Source of the DNA: Solirubrobacter sp963792915
Lineage (GTDB): Bacteria; Actinomycetota; Thermoleophilia; Solirubrobacterales; Solirubrobacteraceae
DNA: 64,000 bases
NCBI GenBank assembly: GCA_963792915.1
Contig: CAWBYD010000007.1
Span: forward strand, 186,001 to 250,000
Reading direction: 5' to 3'
This document shows positions 7,690 through 16,942 of this stretch, one piece after another. Position 1 is the first letter of the stretch; every line of letters starts with the position of its first letter. The notes below the pieces were generated by a model. That model was not told where the DNA came from. It did no database searches and saw nothing but the letters and a program-made list of their open reading frames with translations. The translations under genes and the position numbers were made by a program.

Positions 7690-9162
7690 GTGCTGTTCGC
7701 CGATCTCGCCGCCGCCACCGAGGACGTCCGTGCTGCGCCGGGCCGCAAGGCGAAGGTCGAGCGGCTGGCCACTGCGCTGCGCGCGCTGGCGCCCGGGGAG
7801 CGGGTCGCCGGTGCGGGCTACCTGGCAGGTGCGCCACGGCAGCGCGTGCTCGGCGTCGGCTGGGCGTCGCTCCGGGAGCGGCCCGCCCCCGCGGAGACGC
7901 CGACGCTGAGCGTTGCCGAGGTCGATGCCGCGTTCCAGGCGCTCTCGCTGCTCTCGGGTCCGGGATCGCAGGGTGCGCGCCGCGCCGCGCTGGTCGCCGT
8001 GTTCACGCGCGCCACCGCCTCCGAGCAGGCGTTCCTCGGCGCGCTGATCGGCGGTGAGCTCCGGCAGGGCGCGCTCGCCGCGATCGTCGGCGACGCGATC
8101 GCGGCCGCGGCCGGGTTACCGGTCGCGGCCGTCCGCCGCGCGTTGATGCTGCGCGGCGACCTCGGCGCGGTGGCCGAGGTGGCGCTGGACGGCGGCGATC
8201 TGGGCCGGTTCGGCCTGGAGGTCGGCCGCCCGATCGCGCCGATGCTCGCGTCCACCGCGCCCGACGTCGCCGCCGCGATCGCCAAGACCGGGCCGGCCGC
8301 GGTCGAGTGGAAGCTCGACGGCGCGCGCGTCCAGGTCCACCGTTCCGGGAGCGACGTGGGCGTCTTCACGCGCTCGCTCGACGACGTGACCGCGCGCGTG
8401 CCGGAGATCGTCGAGGCCGCGCTTGCGCTGCCGGCCGACAGCGTCGTACTCGACGGCGAGGCGATCGCGCTCAGGCCAGACGGCCGCCCCCATCCGTTCC
8501 AGGTGACCGGCAGCCGCTTCGCCAGCCGCGGCGGCATCCCGCTGACGCCGCAGTTCTTCGACCTCCTGCACGTCGACGGCGAGGACCTGCTCGACCACCC
8601 GGGCGAGCGCCGCGCCTCCGTGCTCGCCGAGCGGGTGCCCGCACCGTGGCGCGTGCCGCGGTCGATGCACGGCGACGAGGCGCTCGCCGCCGCGCTCGCC
8701 GCCGGGCACGAGGGAGTCGTCGTCAAGGCGCTCGCCGCACCCTACGAAGCCGGCCGCCGCGGCGCGGCGTGGGTGAAGGTCAAGCCCGTCCACACGCTCG
8801 ACCTCGTCGTGCTCGCCGCCGAGTGGGGCCACGGCCGCCGCCATGGCTGGCTCTCGAACCTCCATCTCGGCGCGCGCGGGCCGGACGGGTTCGTGATGCT
8901 CGGCAAGACGTTCAAGGGCCTCACCGACGCGATGCTGGCCTGGCAGACCGAGGCGCTCCTGGCACTGGAGGAGCGCCGCGAGCGCCACGTCGTGTGGGTG
9001 CGCCCGGAACTGGTGGTCGAGATCGCCTTCGACGGCGTCCAGACCAGCCCGCGGTATCCGGGCGGCGTGGCGCTGCGGTTCGCTCGGGTGCTGCGCCACC
9101 GGCCGGACAAGCCCGCGGCACAGGCCGACACGCTGGAGGCTGTACTCGCGGCGAGGAGCTGA
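7690..9162 (+). CDS. ATP-dependent DNA ligase
   Basis: 490 residues, fitting the LigB-type bacterial/archaeal ATP ligases. An N-terminal helical domain (VLFADLAAATEDVRAAPGRK) precedes the nucleotidyltransferase domain with EWKLDGARVQVHR, where Lys208 is the predicted adenylated residue; VLDGEAIA and EGVVVKALAAPYEAGRR are later ligase motifs, and WVKVKP is motif V. The OB fold follows, with VWVRPELVVEIAFDGVQTSP. The GTG at 7690 gives the family's usual N-terminus; upstream codons are inside a REP. It seals nicks with ATP, probably in repair, as the essential replicative ligase in bacteria is NAD-dependent. Confidence 0.92.
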   Translation: MLFADLAAATEDVRAAPGRKAKVERLATALRALAPGERVAGAGYLAGAPRQRVLGVGWASLRERPAPAETPTLSVAEVDAAFQALSLLSGPGSQGARRAALVAVFTRATASEQAFLGALIGGELRQGALAAIVGDAIAAAAGLPVAAVRRALMLRGDLGAVAEVALDGGDLGRFGLEVGRPIAPMLASTAPDVAAAIAKTGPAAVEWKLDGARVQVHRSGSDVGVFTRSLDDVTARVPEIVEAALALPADSVVLDGEAIALRPDGRPHPFQVTGSRFASRGGIPLTPQFFDLLHVDGEDLLDHPGERRASVLAERVPAPWRVPRSMHGDEALAAALAAGHEGVVVKALAAPYEAGRRGAAWVKVKPVHTLDLVVLAAEWGHGRRHGWLSNLHLGARGPDGFVMLGKTFKGLTDAMLAWQTEALLALEERRERHVVWVRPELVVEIAFDGVQTSPRYPGGVALRFARVLRHRPDKPAAQADTLEAVLAARS

Positions 9163-9200
9163 CGCCGGAACGACGATCGGGGCCAAGCCAGACTCCGGCC

Positions 9201-10433
9201 TTAGAGCTGGGACAGGACGAACAGCCCGAGCGCGACGAGCGCCAGGATCAGCACGCCGATCGTGGCGCCGAGCGTCGCCGGCCCCCAGCTCTGGCGCGGG
9301 TGGATCCCGCGGGCGGCCAGCAGCTCGTCGCGCGAGCGGACCCGCGGCAACGGGTCGACCGCCTGCGCCGCGGCCAGCTCGCGTCGGAGGCGCTCGACCT
9401 CGCCCGGGTCGGGCGCCTGAGCCTGAACCCGTGCGAGCTGCGCACGCGCAGCCTCGAGCTCGCCGCGCAGCCGGTCCGCTTCGACACGCGCTGCGTCCCG
9501 CTGCGCCGCCTCGCCGGTGTCCGGTGCCGCAGCCGCGCGCTTGAGCCGCGCGATCTCGGCCCGCGCGGTGTCGAGCTCGGCCGTCGCGGTCTGGAGCTCG
9601 GCGCTCGACGGCACGCCGCGCAGCTTTGCGCGCAGCTCGGCCGCCTCCGCCCTCGCCGCGCCGAGCTCCGCGCCCGACGCCGGCGCGGCCGCCTCGTGCT
9701 CGCGCCGCCAGCGCGCCGCCTCGGCCTGCGCGGCCTCCAGCTCGCGCCGCAGCCGCACGAGCTCGGCCTGGTGGCGTGCCGGCGCCTCGCGCAGCCGCGC
9801 CACCTCGGCGCGCAGCGACGCCAGCTCCGGCGGCGGTTCCGGCCGCGCCGCGCGGGCGATCGAGAGCTCGTCGCGCAGCCGCGCGGCGTCGACGCGCGCT
9901 GCGGCGAGTTGCGCCTCGGCACGGGTGACCGCCTCGTCGGTTCCGGGCGAGGCCGCCTCGGCGAGGGCGGCGACCGCGGCGTCGCGTTCCCGCCGCGCCT
10001 CGGCGAGCGCCGCCTCCAACCGCTCGCGACGCACGTCCTCGGTCTGCGCCGGGTGCGAGGTCTCCGGGCGCTTGCGGCGCGGGTCGGACCGCGGCTCGAG
10101 CAGCGGCCCACCGGCGCCGGAGCCCGGTGCGGGCAGCTCGATCACGATGTCCGGTGACACCTCGAGCCGCGCCGCCGTGACGCCCTCGTGCGGCCCCCGC
10201 CACGCGAACGCGGCGATCCACGGGGCGTCGTCCTCCGCGGGCCACGGCTTGTGGTCGAGCACGGCGATCATCCGGCGCCGCCGGCCCGCGACGCGCACGT
10301 TGAGCGTCGGACGCACGAACCGCCGCCCGCGAACGCCGAACCAGCGGCCGCTGATCTCCAAGCGATCCTCTCCGGTCCACTCGAACCGCTCGAGCGCGAA
10401 CCCCAGGGCGGGTGTTGAGTCCGTCGCCGCCAT
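9201..10433 (-). CDS. Coiled-coil membrane-anchored protein, paralogue of the 2964-4514 protein
   Basis: 410 residues. The N-terminal domain (FALERFEWTGEDRLEISGRW, GVRGRRF, and later IVIELPAP) matches the first copy almost position for position. A long Ala/Glu/Arg coiled coil follows, and the C-terminus is one hydrophobic span (ATIGVLILALVALGLFVLSQL region). It lies convergent to the DNA ligase and divergent from the MFS gene, with about 60 bp between the start codons. Unlike its paralogue it has no 22-residue repeat. ATG at 10433 is chosen as the closest start to the conserved domain; upstream starts are possible. No function is recognised. Confidence 0.72.
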   Translation of the reverse strand: MAATDSTPALGFALERFEWTGEDRLEISGRWFGVRGRRFVRPTLNVRVAGRRRRMIAVLDHKPWPAEDDAPWIAAFAWRGPHEGVTAARLEVSPDIVIELPAPGSGAGGPLLEPRSDPRRKRPETSHPAQTEDVRRERLEAALAEARRERDAAVAALAEAASPGTDEAVTRAEAQLAAARVDAARLRDELSIARAARPEPPPELASLRAEVARLREAPARHQAELVRLRRELEAAQAEAARWRREHEAAAPASGAELGAARAEAAELRAKLRGVPSSAELQTATAELDTARAEIARLKRAAAAPDTGEAAQRDAARVEADRLRGELEAARAQLARVQAQAPDPGEVERLRRELAAAQAVDPLPRVRSRDELLAARGIHPRQSWGPATLGATIGVLILALVALGLFVLSQL

Positions 10434-10492
10434 CAGACGGCACATCATGCTGCCACGAGCGCCCGCGCAGCGCTGCTTCACTGATCCGCCGA

Positions 10493-11731
10493 ATGCCACG
10501 GATCGCGGTCGATCTCAGCGTGCTGCGGGAATCGCGCAACCTCCGCCTGCTGGTGATCGGCGAGCTCTTCAGCGGCCTCGGCGCGCAGGCCGCGCTGGTC
10601 GCGATCCCGTACCAGGTGTTCGTGCTCACGCACCAGGCGGCGCTGGTCGGCGCACTCGGGATCGTCGAGCTGATCCCGATCGTCATCGCGTCGCTGTTCG
10701 GGGGAGCGATCGCCGACCGCATGGAGCGCCGCCGGCTGATGCTGACCGGTCAGGCGCTCGTGACGCTCACCGCGACGACGCTGGCGATCACGACCTTCGC
10801 GGGACACCCTCCCGTGGCGCTGATCTTCGTGCTCGCGGGCTGCCTCGCCGCCGGCTCGACGATCGACAACGTCACGCGCAGCGCGATCGTCCCCACGCTC
10901 GCGGGCGAGCGGCTGCGGGCCGCGCTCTCGATCAACTTCGGCCTCTACCAGATGGCGGCGGTCGTCGGGCCGGCGCTCGGCGGGCTGATGATCGCGGCGT
11001 TCGGCACCGGCGCCGCCTACACCGCCCAGGCGGCCGGCTTCGTGGTGATGATGGGCGTCACCGCCGCGCTCCCCAAGCTCCCGCCCGCGCCGACCGACAC
11101 CGAGCACCCGCCGATCCTGCGCTCGATCGCCGAGGGCCTGCACTTCGTCAGGCGCAACCGCGCGCTGATGGGCTCGTTCGCGATCGACCTCGTCGCGATG
11201 ACGTTCGGGATGCCCCGGGCGCTGTTCGCCGTGCTCGCGCTCACGGTCTTCGACGCGGGCGCAAGCGGGACCGGGCTGCTCTACGCCTCGGTCTCCGCGG
11301 GCGCGACCGTCGCCGCGTTCACCACCGGCTGGGTCGAGCACGCCCGCTGGCTCGGGCGGATCGTGATCGGCGCCGTCGTCGTGTGGGGCCTGGCCATCGC
11401 GGCCGCGGGGTTGATGCCCACGATCTGGCCCGCTGCCGCACTGCTGGCCGTCGCCGGCGCCGCTGACAGCGTGTCGGCCGTCTGCCGCTCGATCATCAAC
11501 CAGAGCGTCACACCGGAGGCGCTGCGCGGGCGGATGTCGGCGATCTTCATGCTCGTGGTGACGAGCGGGCCGCGCCTGGGCGACCTCGAGTCCGGCGTCG
11601 CCGCGTCCCTCACCACTGCGGGTATCGCAGTAGTCAGCGGCGGACTGGCGTGCCTCGCGGGCGTCGTGCTGATCGTCGCGCTCTTCCCGGCGCTGGCCGC
11701 GTACGACGGGCGGACGAAGGCCGCAGCCTAG
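10493..11731 (+). CDS. MFS transporter, EntS-like exporter
   Basis: 412 residues with about 12 spans. Features include FGGAIADRMERRRLM (loop 2-3 motif), VPTLAGERLRAALSIN and QSVTPEALRGRMSAIF, all typical of the EntS/MFS_3 exporter group that exports siderophores or drugs. The ATG gives MPRIAVDLSVLRESRNLRLL, the usual N-terminus with an Arg-rich start before span 1. The TAG stop lies inside the CTAG that flanks the adjacent MITE-like element, so the insertion may have set the present C-terminus. Substrate unknown. Confidence 0.88.
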   Translation: MPRIAVDLSVLRESRNLRLLVIGELFSGLGAQAALVAIPYQVFVLTHQAALVGALGIVELIPIVIASLFGGAIADRMERRRLMLTGQALVTLTATTLAITTFAGHPPVALIFVLAGCLAAGSTIDNVTRSAIVPTLAGERLRAALSINFGLYQMAAVVGPALGGLMIAAFGTGAAYTAQAAGFVVMMGVTAALPKLPPAPTDTEHPPILRSIAEGLHFVRRNRALMGSFAIDLVAMTFGMPRALFAVLALTVFDAGASGTGLLYASVSAGATVAAFTTGWVEHARWLGRIVIGAVVVWGLAIAAAGLMPTIWPAAALLAVAGAADSVSAVCRSIINQSVTPEALRGRMSAIFMLVVTSGPRLGDLESGVAASLTTAGIAVVSGGLACLAGVVLIVALFPALAAYDGRTKAAA

Positions 11732-11893
11732 GAGTCTGTTGATCTTTGATCCGTCGATGCGAGGTGGTGCGCCCGTGGATGCCGGGCGCCGGGCCCGTGC
11801 CCTGGCATACCGGTGGTCTTCCTGGGCACGGGCCCGGCCAATCCGGCGCCGCGGGCGTGCCGCATCGCGCGGCGGGGAAAGGTCAACAGGCTC
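11732..11893. mobile_element. MITE-like element, 162 bp, flanked by CTAG duplication
   Basis: Terminal inverted repeats GAGTCTGTTGATCTTT (11732-11747) and, reversed, GAGCCTGTTGACCTTT (11893-11878) match at 14 of 16 bases. CTAG occurs directly on both sides (11728-11731, 11894-11897), as expected from target duplication by IS5-group transposases. A perfect 14-bp inverted repeat (11789-11802 with 11824-11837) lies in the middle, so the whole unit can fold as one long hairpin. It has no coding capacity. Both flanking convergent genes stop at the TAG within CTAG. IS family assignment is inference. Confidence 0.72.
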
Positions 11894-12266
11894 CTAGGCG
11901 TGGCGCGGGAGCTTGACGACCGTGACGAAGAACTCGTCGATCTGGCGCACGACCTCGATGAAGCGGCTGAAGTCCACCGGCTTGGTGACGTAGGCGTTGG
12001 CGTGCAGGTCGTAGCTGCGCAGGATGTCCTCCTCCGCCTTGGAGGTCGTCAGCCCCACGACGGGGATCGTCCGCAGCGCGGGATCGGACTTGATCTCGGC
12101 GAGCACCTCGCGGCCGTCCTTGCGCGGGAGGTTGAGGTCCAGGAGGACCAGGTCCGGGCGCTGGTCGCCGCTCGTGAGGAACTCCATCGCCTCCACCCCG
12201 TCACCGCGGATGTGCAGCGTGTTGCGGACCTTGTTGTGCTCGAACGCCTCCTGTATCAGGACGACG

Positions 12267-13815
<1,549 letters not shown>

Positions 13816-13819
<4 letters not shown>

Positions 13820-15022
13820 CGCCGCTGGACCAGGAAGGCGGCGACGTCGTCCAGCATCGGCCCGCCGTTGAGCTCTTCGGCTCGCTCGACGAGCACGGCG
13901 GTGAGGCCCGGACCTCCGGCCTCGTTCTCCAGGATCGCCGCGAGCCCGTCGCCGCCGAGGCGCTTCGGCCCGGCGCCGATGCGTCCCTCGATCAACCCGT
14001 CGGTGTAGAGCAGCAGCGACCAGCGTGCCGGCAGCGCGTGCTCGGACGCCGCCCAGCGAGCGTCGCCGGTCACGCCCAGCGGCGGGTCGCGGTTCGAGCG
14101 CTCCGACGCCGTCCCCGGTGACCAGCAGGCGCGGAGGGTGGCCGGCGAGCCGCAGCGACGCGCCCGCGCGGTCGGGCGCGATCGTGATCATGCAGCGCGT
14201 CGTGAACATCCAGGTGAAGTGGCGCTCGTAGTCGTGGACCACCTGCAGCGTGGGCAGCACCTCGTCCGGCTCGCGCCCGCCGAGCACCAGCGTCCGCCAG
14301 GCGATCCGCAGGCAGACCCCGAGCGCCGCCGCGTCCGGGCCGTGGCCGGAGACGTCGCCGATCACCGCGTGCACGGCGCCCTGCGGGTCCTGCACGGCGT
14401 CGTAGAAGTCGCCGCCCAGGAGCGCGCGGCTGCGGCCCGGGCGGTAGTGCGCGGTGAGCTCGAGCTGCGGGTCGCTGACCAGGGGCGCCGGCAGCAGCCC
14501 GCGCTCCAGCCGTGCGTTCTCCTCGGCGTGCAGGCGCGCGACCTCGAGCTGCTGGCGCGCCTCGTCGGCCCGCCGGCGCTCGACCGCGTAGCGCACGGCG
14601 CGGCTCAACGTCTGCCCGTCGACCTGGCCCTTGACCAGGTAGTCCTGTGCGCCGGCGGCGACGGCCTGGACGCCGCGCCGCTCGTCGTCGAAGCCGGTGA
14701 GCACGAGCACGGCGAGGTCGGCCTGGTGGGCCTTGAGCTCGTACAGCGCGCGGAGGCCCTGCGCGTCGGGGAGGTCGAGGTCGAGCAGGACGCAGTCGAC
14801 CCGCCCGAGGTCCTCGCGGCGGGCGGCGCCCAGCGTCCCGGCGCGCACGATCTCGACGTGCGCTCCGCTGACGGCGAGCAACTCCTCGACGAGCAGGGCG
14901 TCGCCGTCGTCGTCCTCCACGAGCAGGAGGCGGATCGGCGAGCGCGCGGCCGAGGTCGGAGGCTGAGCGGTGTTGGTCTCAGGTGGGGTCAAGGGATGGG
15001 TCGCGCCGCGCGACCGCCCCAC
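13816..15022 (-). pseudogene. Receiver-domain PP2C/SpoIIE phosphatase, apparent single-base frameshift
   Basis: A receiver domain (LLLVEDDDGDALLVEELL, VLLDLDLPDAQGLRAL, DYLVKGQVDG) leads through a coiled linker into a PP2C-type phosphatase (LLGGDFYDA, VIGDVSGHGPDAAAL). The frame breaks near 14095: LLVTGDGVGALEP must shift to PPLGVTGDARWAASEH, after which SLLLYTDGLIEGR and MLDDVAAFLV complete the domain. One extra base in the GAACCGCGACCC stretch explains it. Such proteins dephosphorylate anti-sigma antagonists. It heads the three-gene leftward signalling operon. GTG at 15022 or TTG at 14992 are both possible starts. Confidence 0.8.
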
Positions 15023-15189
15023 CGTACCCAGACCCTTGGAGCGCTACGCCTGGCGTGTGCGGCGTGTCCGGGCTTGCCGGCTCGCGCGGGCGAGGACGGG
15101 CGGGCGTAGGCTTCCGGCGTGCTCGAGCGCGATCTCGGCGATGCGGACGCGCGATTCGCGGACCAGGTGGCCGCTGACCGGCGCCGTCT

Positions 15190-15545
15190 GTGAGGCACTC
15201 GCTCGCCGTCATGCTGGGCGGAGTGCTGGGTACGCTCGCTCGCGCCGGCGTGGCCGAGTGGCTGGCGCCGCCCGCGGGGACGTGGCCCTGGGCGACGTTT
15301 GCCGTCAACCTCGCCGGCGCCGCGCTGCTGGGCTGGTTGAGCGTGGTGACGGACACGCTCAGGGCGTCACACGAGCGCTGGTCGGGACCGGGTTCTGCGG
15401 CGCGCTGACGACGTTCTCGACGTTCCAGCTCGACACCCTGCGGCTCGCCGACGCCGGGCATCTCGGGCTGGCGGCCGCCTACTCGCTCGTCAGCCTTGCC
15501 GCGGGGCTGCTCGTCGCGGCGGCCGGCCGGAGGCTCGCGTCGTGA
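15190..15545 (+). pseudogene. crcB: Fluoride channel CrcB/Fluc, first copy, apparent frameshift
   Basis: The GTG start gives VRHSLAVMLGGVLGTLARAG and FAVNLAGAALLGWL, then the frame shifts between about 15350 and 15375 and resumes as QGVTRALVGTGFCGALTTFS and a final membrane span, ending RRLAS. One missing base would give a 118-residue protein, normal for CrcB. GALTTFSTF is the family's Phe-box region. Fluc channels are dual-topology dimers, and paired genes often form heterodimers; the second copy overlaps this one by GTGA. No fluoride riboswitch could be recognised upstream. Confidence 0.82.
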
Positions 15546-15870
15546 TCGTCTGGGTCGCGATGGCGACGTGTGGCGCGTTCGGCGCGCTCGCCCGCTACCG
15601 CGCGAGCCGCCTGCTCGCCCCGCCGTGGGGACGCTCGCCGTCAATCTAACCGGCGCCTTCGCGCTGGGGCTGCTCTGGGGCGCCGGCGTCCGCGGCGACG
15701 CCCTGATGATCTGCGGCACGGGCTTCCTCGGGGCGTACACGACCTTCTCGACCTGGATGGTCGAGGCGCTCCGCGAGCCGCTGCGGCTCTCCGCGATCTA
15801 CGTCACCGCGTCGCTGCTTGGCGGCCTGGCCACGGCCGGCCTCGGCTGGCTCATCGGCACCGCGCTCTGA
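15542..15870 (+). pseudogene. crcB: Fluoride channel CrcB/Fluc, second copy, apparent frameshift
   Basis: The GTG overlaps the stop of the first copy. VIVWVAMATCGAFGALARYR is the CrcB N-terminus, but the frame runs to a stop at about 15648 unless shifted near 15625, where AVGTLAVNLTGAFALGLLWG takes over, followed by GFLGAYTTFSTWMVEA and the last span. One missing base restores 109 residues. Both halves keep conserved channel residues, so the break is recent or a sequencing artefact. REP palindromes follow directly. Confidence 0.82.
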
Positions 15871-15871
15871 C

Positions 15872-15984
15872 GCCCAAACCACGCCTGACCCCTTTCGTTC
15901 ACCGCGGCACGAACAAAACGGGTCTGACCCCTTTTGTTCATCGCGGCGCGCGGACGAACGAAACGGGTCTGACCCCTTTCGTTC
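15872..15984. repeat. REP palindrome triplet (first copy degenerate)
   Basis: Full 29-bp copies lie at 15911-15939 and 15956-15984, both with core CGGGTCTGACCCC. A copy at 15872-15900 keeps only the right arm (CTGACCCCTTTCGTTC). Offsets are 39 and 45 bp. They fill the gap between crcB and the convergent VOC gene. Confidence 0.88.
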
Positions 15985-16015
15985 GCCCGGCGATGCGCCG
16001 GGACCGGTGCGAGGA

Positions 16016-16357
16016 TCAGATCGCCGTCGGATGCCGCGGCTCGTACAGACCCAACTCGCCGGCGCCGGGCACGGCAATGGAGGTGAGCAGGCCCCAGCCC
16101 TGGTCCGTGACCGGGCCGGTGATGGTCACCCCCCTGGCTTCGAGGTCAGCGACGGTGGCGTGGATGTCGTCGCACATCAGGTAGAGCTGGCGATCCGGCG
16201 CCTGCGCGGGATGCGCGGCGAGCTCCGCGGGCGGGAGGGCGAAGATCAGCCAACCATGGCCCGCGTCCACGGCGTCGAGGTCGAGCGCGTCCCTGAGGAA
16301 GGCGCGGGTCGCGTCGACGTCGGTGCTGAAGAGAATCGCGTGGACGCCGGTGATCAC
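16016..16357 (-). CDS. VOC (glyoxalase/bleomycin-resistance) superfamily protein
   Basis: 113 residues, a single two-module VOC fold. HAILFSTDVDATRAFLRDAL is the first beta-alpha unit, DRQLYLMCDDIHATVADLEA the second, and the end is GELGLYEPRHPTAI. The terminal Glu and the first His are plausible metal ligands. The GTG overlaps the stop of the upstream PPOX-type gene (GTGA), so the two are translated together. VOC proteins include lyases, dioxygenases and drug-binding proteins; substrate unknown. Confidence 0.85.
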   Translation of the reverse strand: MITGVHAILFSTDVDATRAFLRDALDLDAVDAGHGWLIFALPPAELAAHPAQAPDRQLYLMCDDIHATVADLEARGVTITGPVTDQGWGLLTSIAVPGAGELGLYEPRHPTAI

Positions 16358-16923
16358 GACACGGCCGGGAGTCCGTCGATGCTGACGCGGTTGTGTTCCG
16401 CCTGGTAGCGCTGCATCGCGTCGGGTCCGTGGACGCGCAAGCGTTTGTCGGCCGAGAGGTCGCTGTGAGGTCGCTGCCCCTCGTAGCTCATCAGCGGGAC
16501 GCCGTAACCACAGCTGTCCGCGACCCGGGCGACGTCGATCCGGATGAACGCGCGACGCGCCTCGGGATGCTGGGGCTCGTCGAACCCCCGGCTCAGCAGC
16601 TCGTCGTACCCGTCGTCGCCGGGCAAGACGACCGTGCCGGTCCCGTGGAGCCGGACGATTCGCGGTGGGCCCGCGAATGCGCACAGCATCACGACGATCC
16701 GGCCGTTCTGGCGCAGGTGGGCGATCGTCTCGGCGCCGGAGCCGACGATGTCGAGATACGCGACCGAGCGCTCGCCCAGCACCTGCAGCGACCCAATCGG
16801 CCCCTTCGGCGAGAGGTTGATGTGGCCGCCGTCACCGGAGGGCGCGGTGCCGACGAAGAACAGCGGCTGGCGAGCGATCCAGTCCGCGAGCCGCTCGTCG
16901 ATGCCGTCGTAGACGCGGCCCAT
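16354..16923 (-). CDS. Pyridoxamine 5'-phosphate oxidase family protein (FMN/F420-type split barrel)
   Basis: 189 residues beginning MGRVYDGIDERLADWIARQP. LFFVGTAPSGDGGHINLSPK and YLDIVGSGAETIAHLRQNGR are the split-barrel flavin-binding region, followed by GTVVLPGDDGYDELL. The pattern fits the actinobacterial group of PPOX-like flavin or F420 reductases rather than true PdxH. It lies 19 bp downstream of the large regulator gene and overlaps the VOC gene, so the three may be cotranscribed. Function beyond a flavin-dependent redox role is not clear. Confidence 0.82.
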   Translation of the reverse strand: MGRVYDGIDERLADWIARQPLFFVGTAPSGDGGHINLSPKGPIGSLQVLGERSVAYLDIVGSGAETIAHLRQNGRIVVMLCAFAGPPRIVRLHGTGTVVLPGDDGYDELLSRGFDEPQHPEARRAFIRIDVARVADSCGYGVPLMSYEGQRPHSDLSADKRLRVHGPDAMQRYQAEHNRVSIDGLPAVS

Positions 16924-16942
16924 GCCGCCTAACTCTACGGAG

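Noticed and set aside
15023..15189. Possible fluoride riboswitch upstream of crcB
   Set aside because: GATGGG and ACCGCC fragments occur near 15000-15020, but the conserved pseudoknot layout could not be recognised.
15119..15193. 24-codon frame starting GTG before crcB copy 1, overlapping its start
   Set aside because: No RBS or recognisable motif; could be a leader but nothing supports translation.
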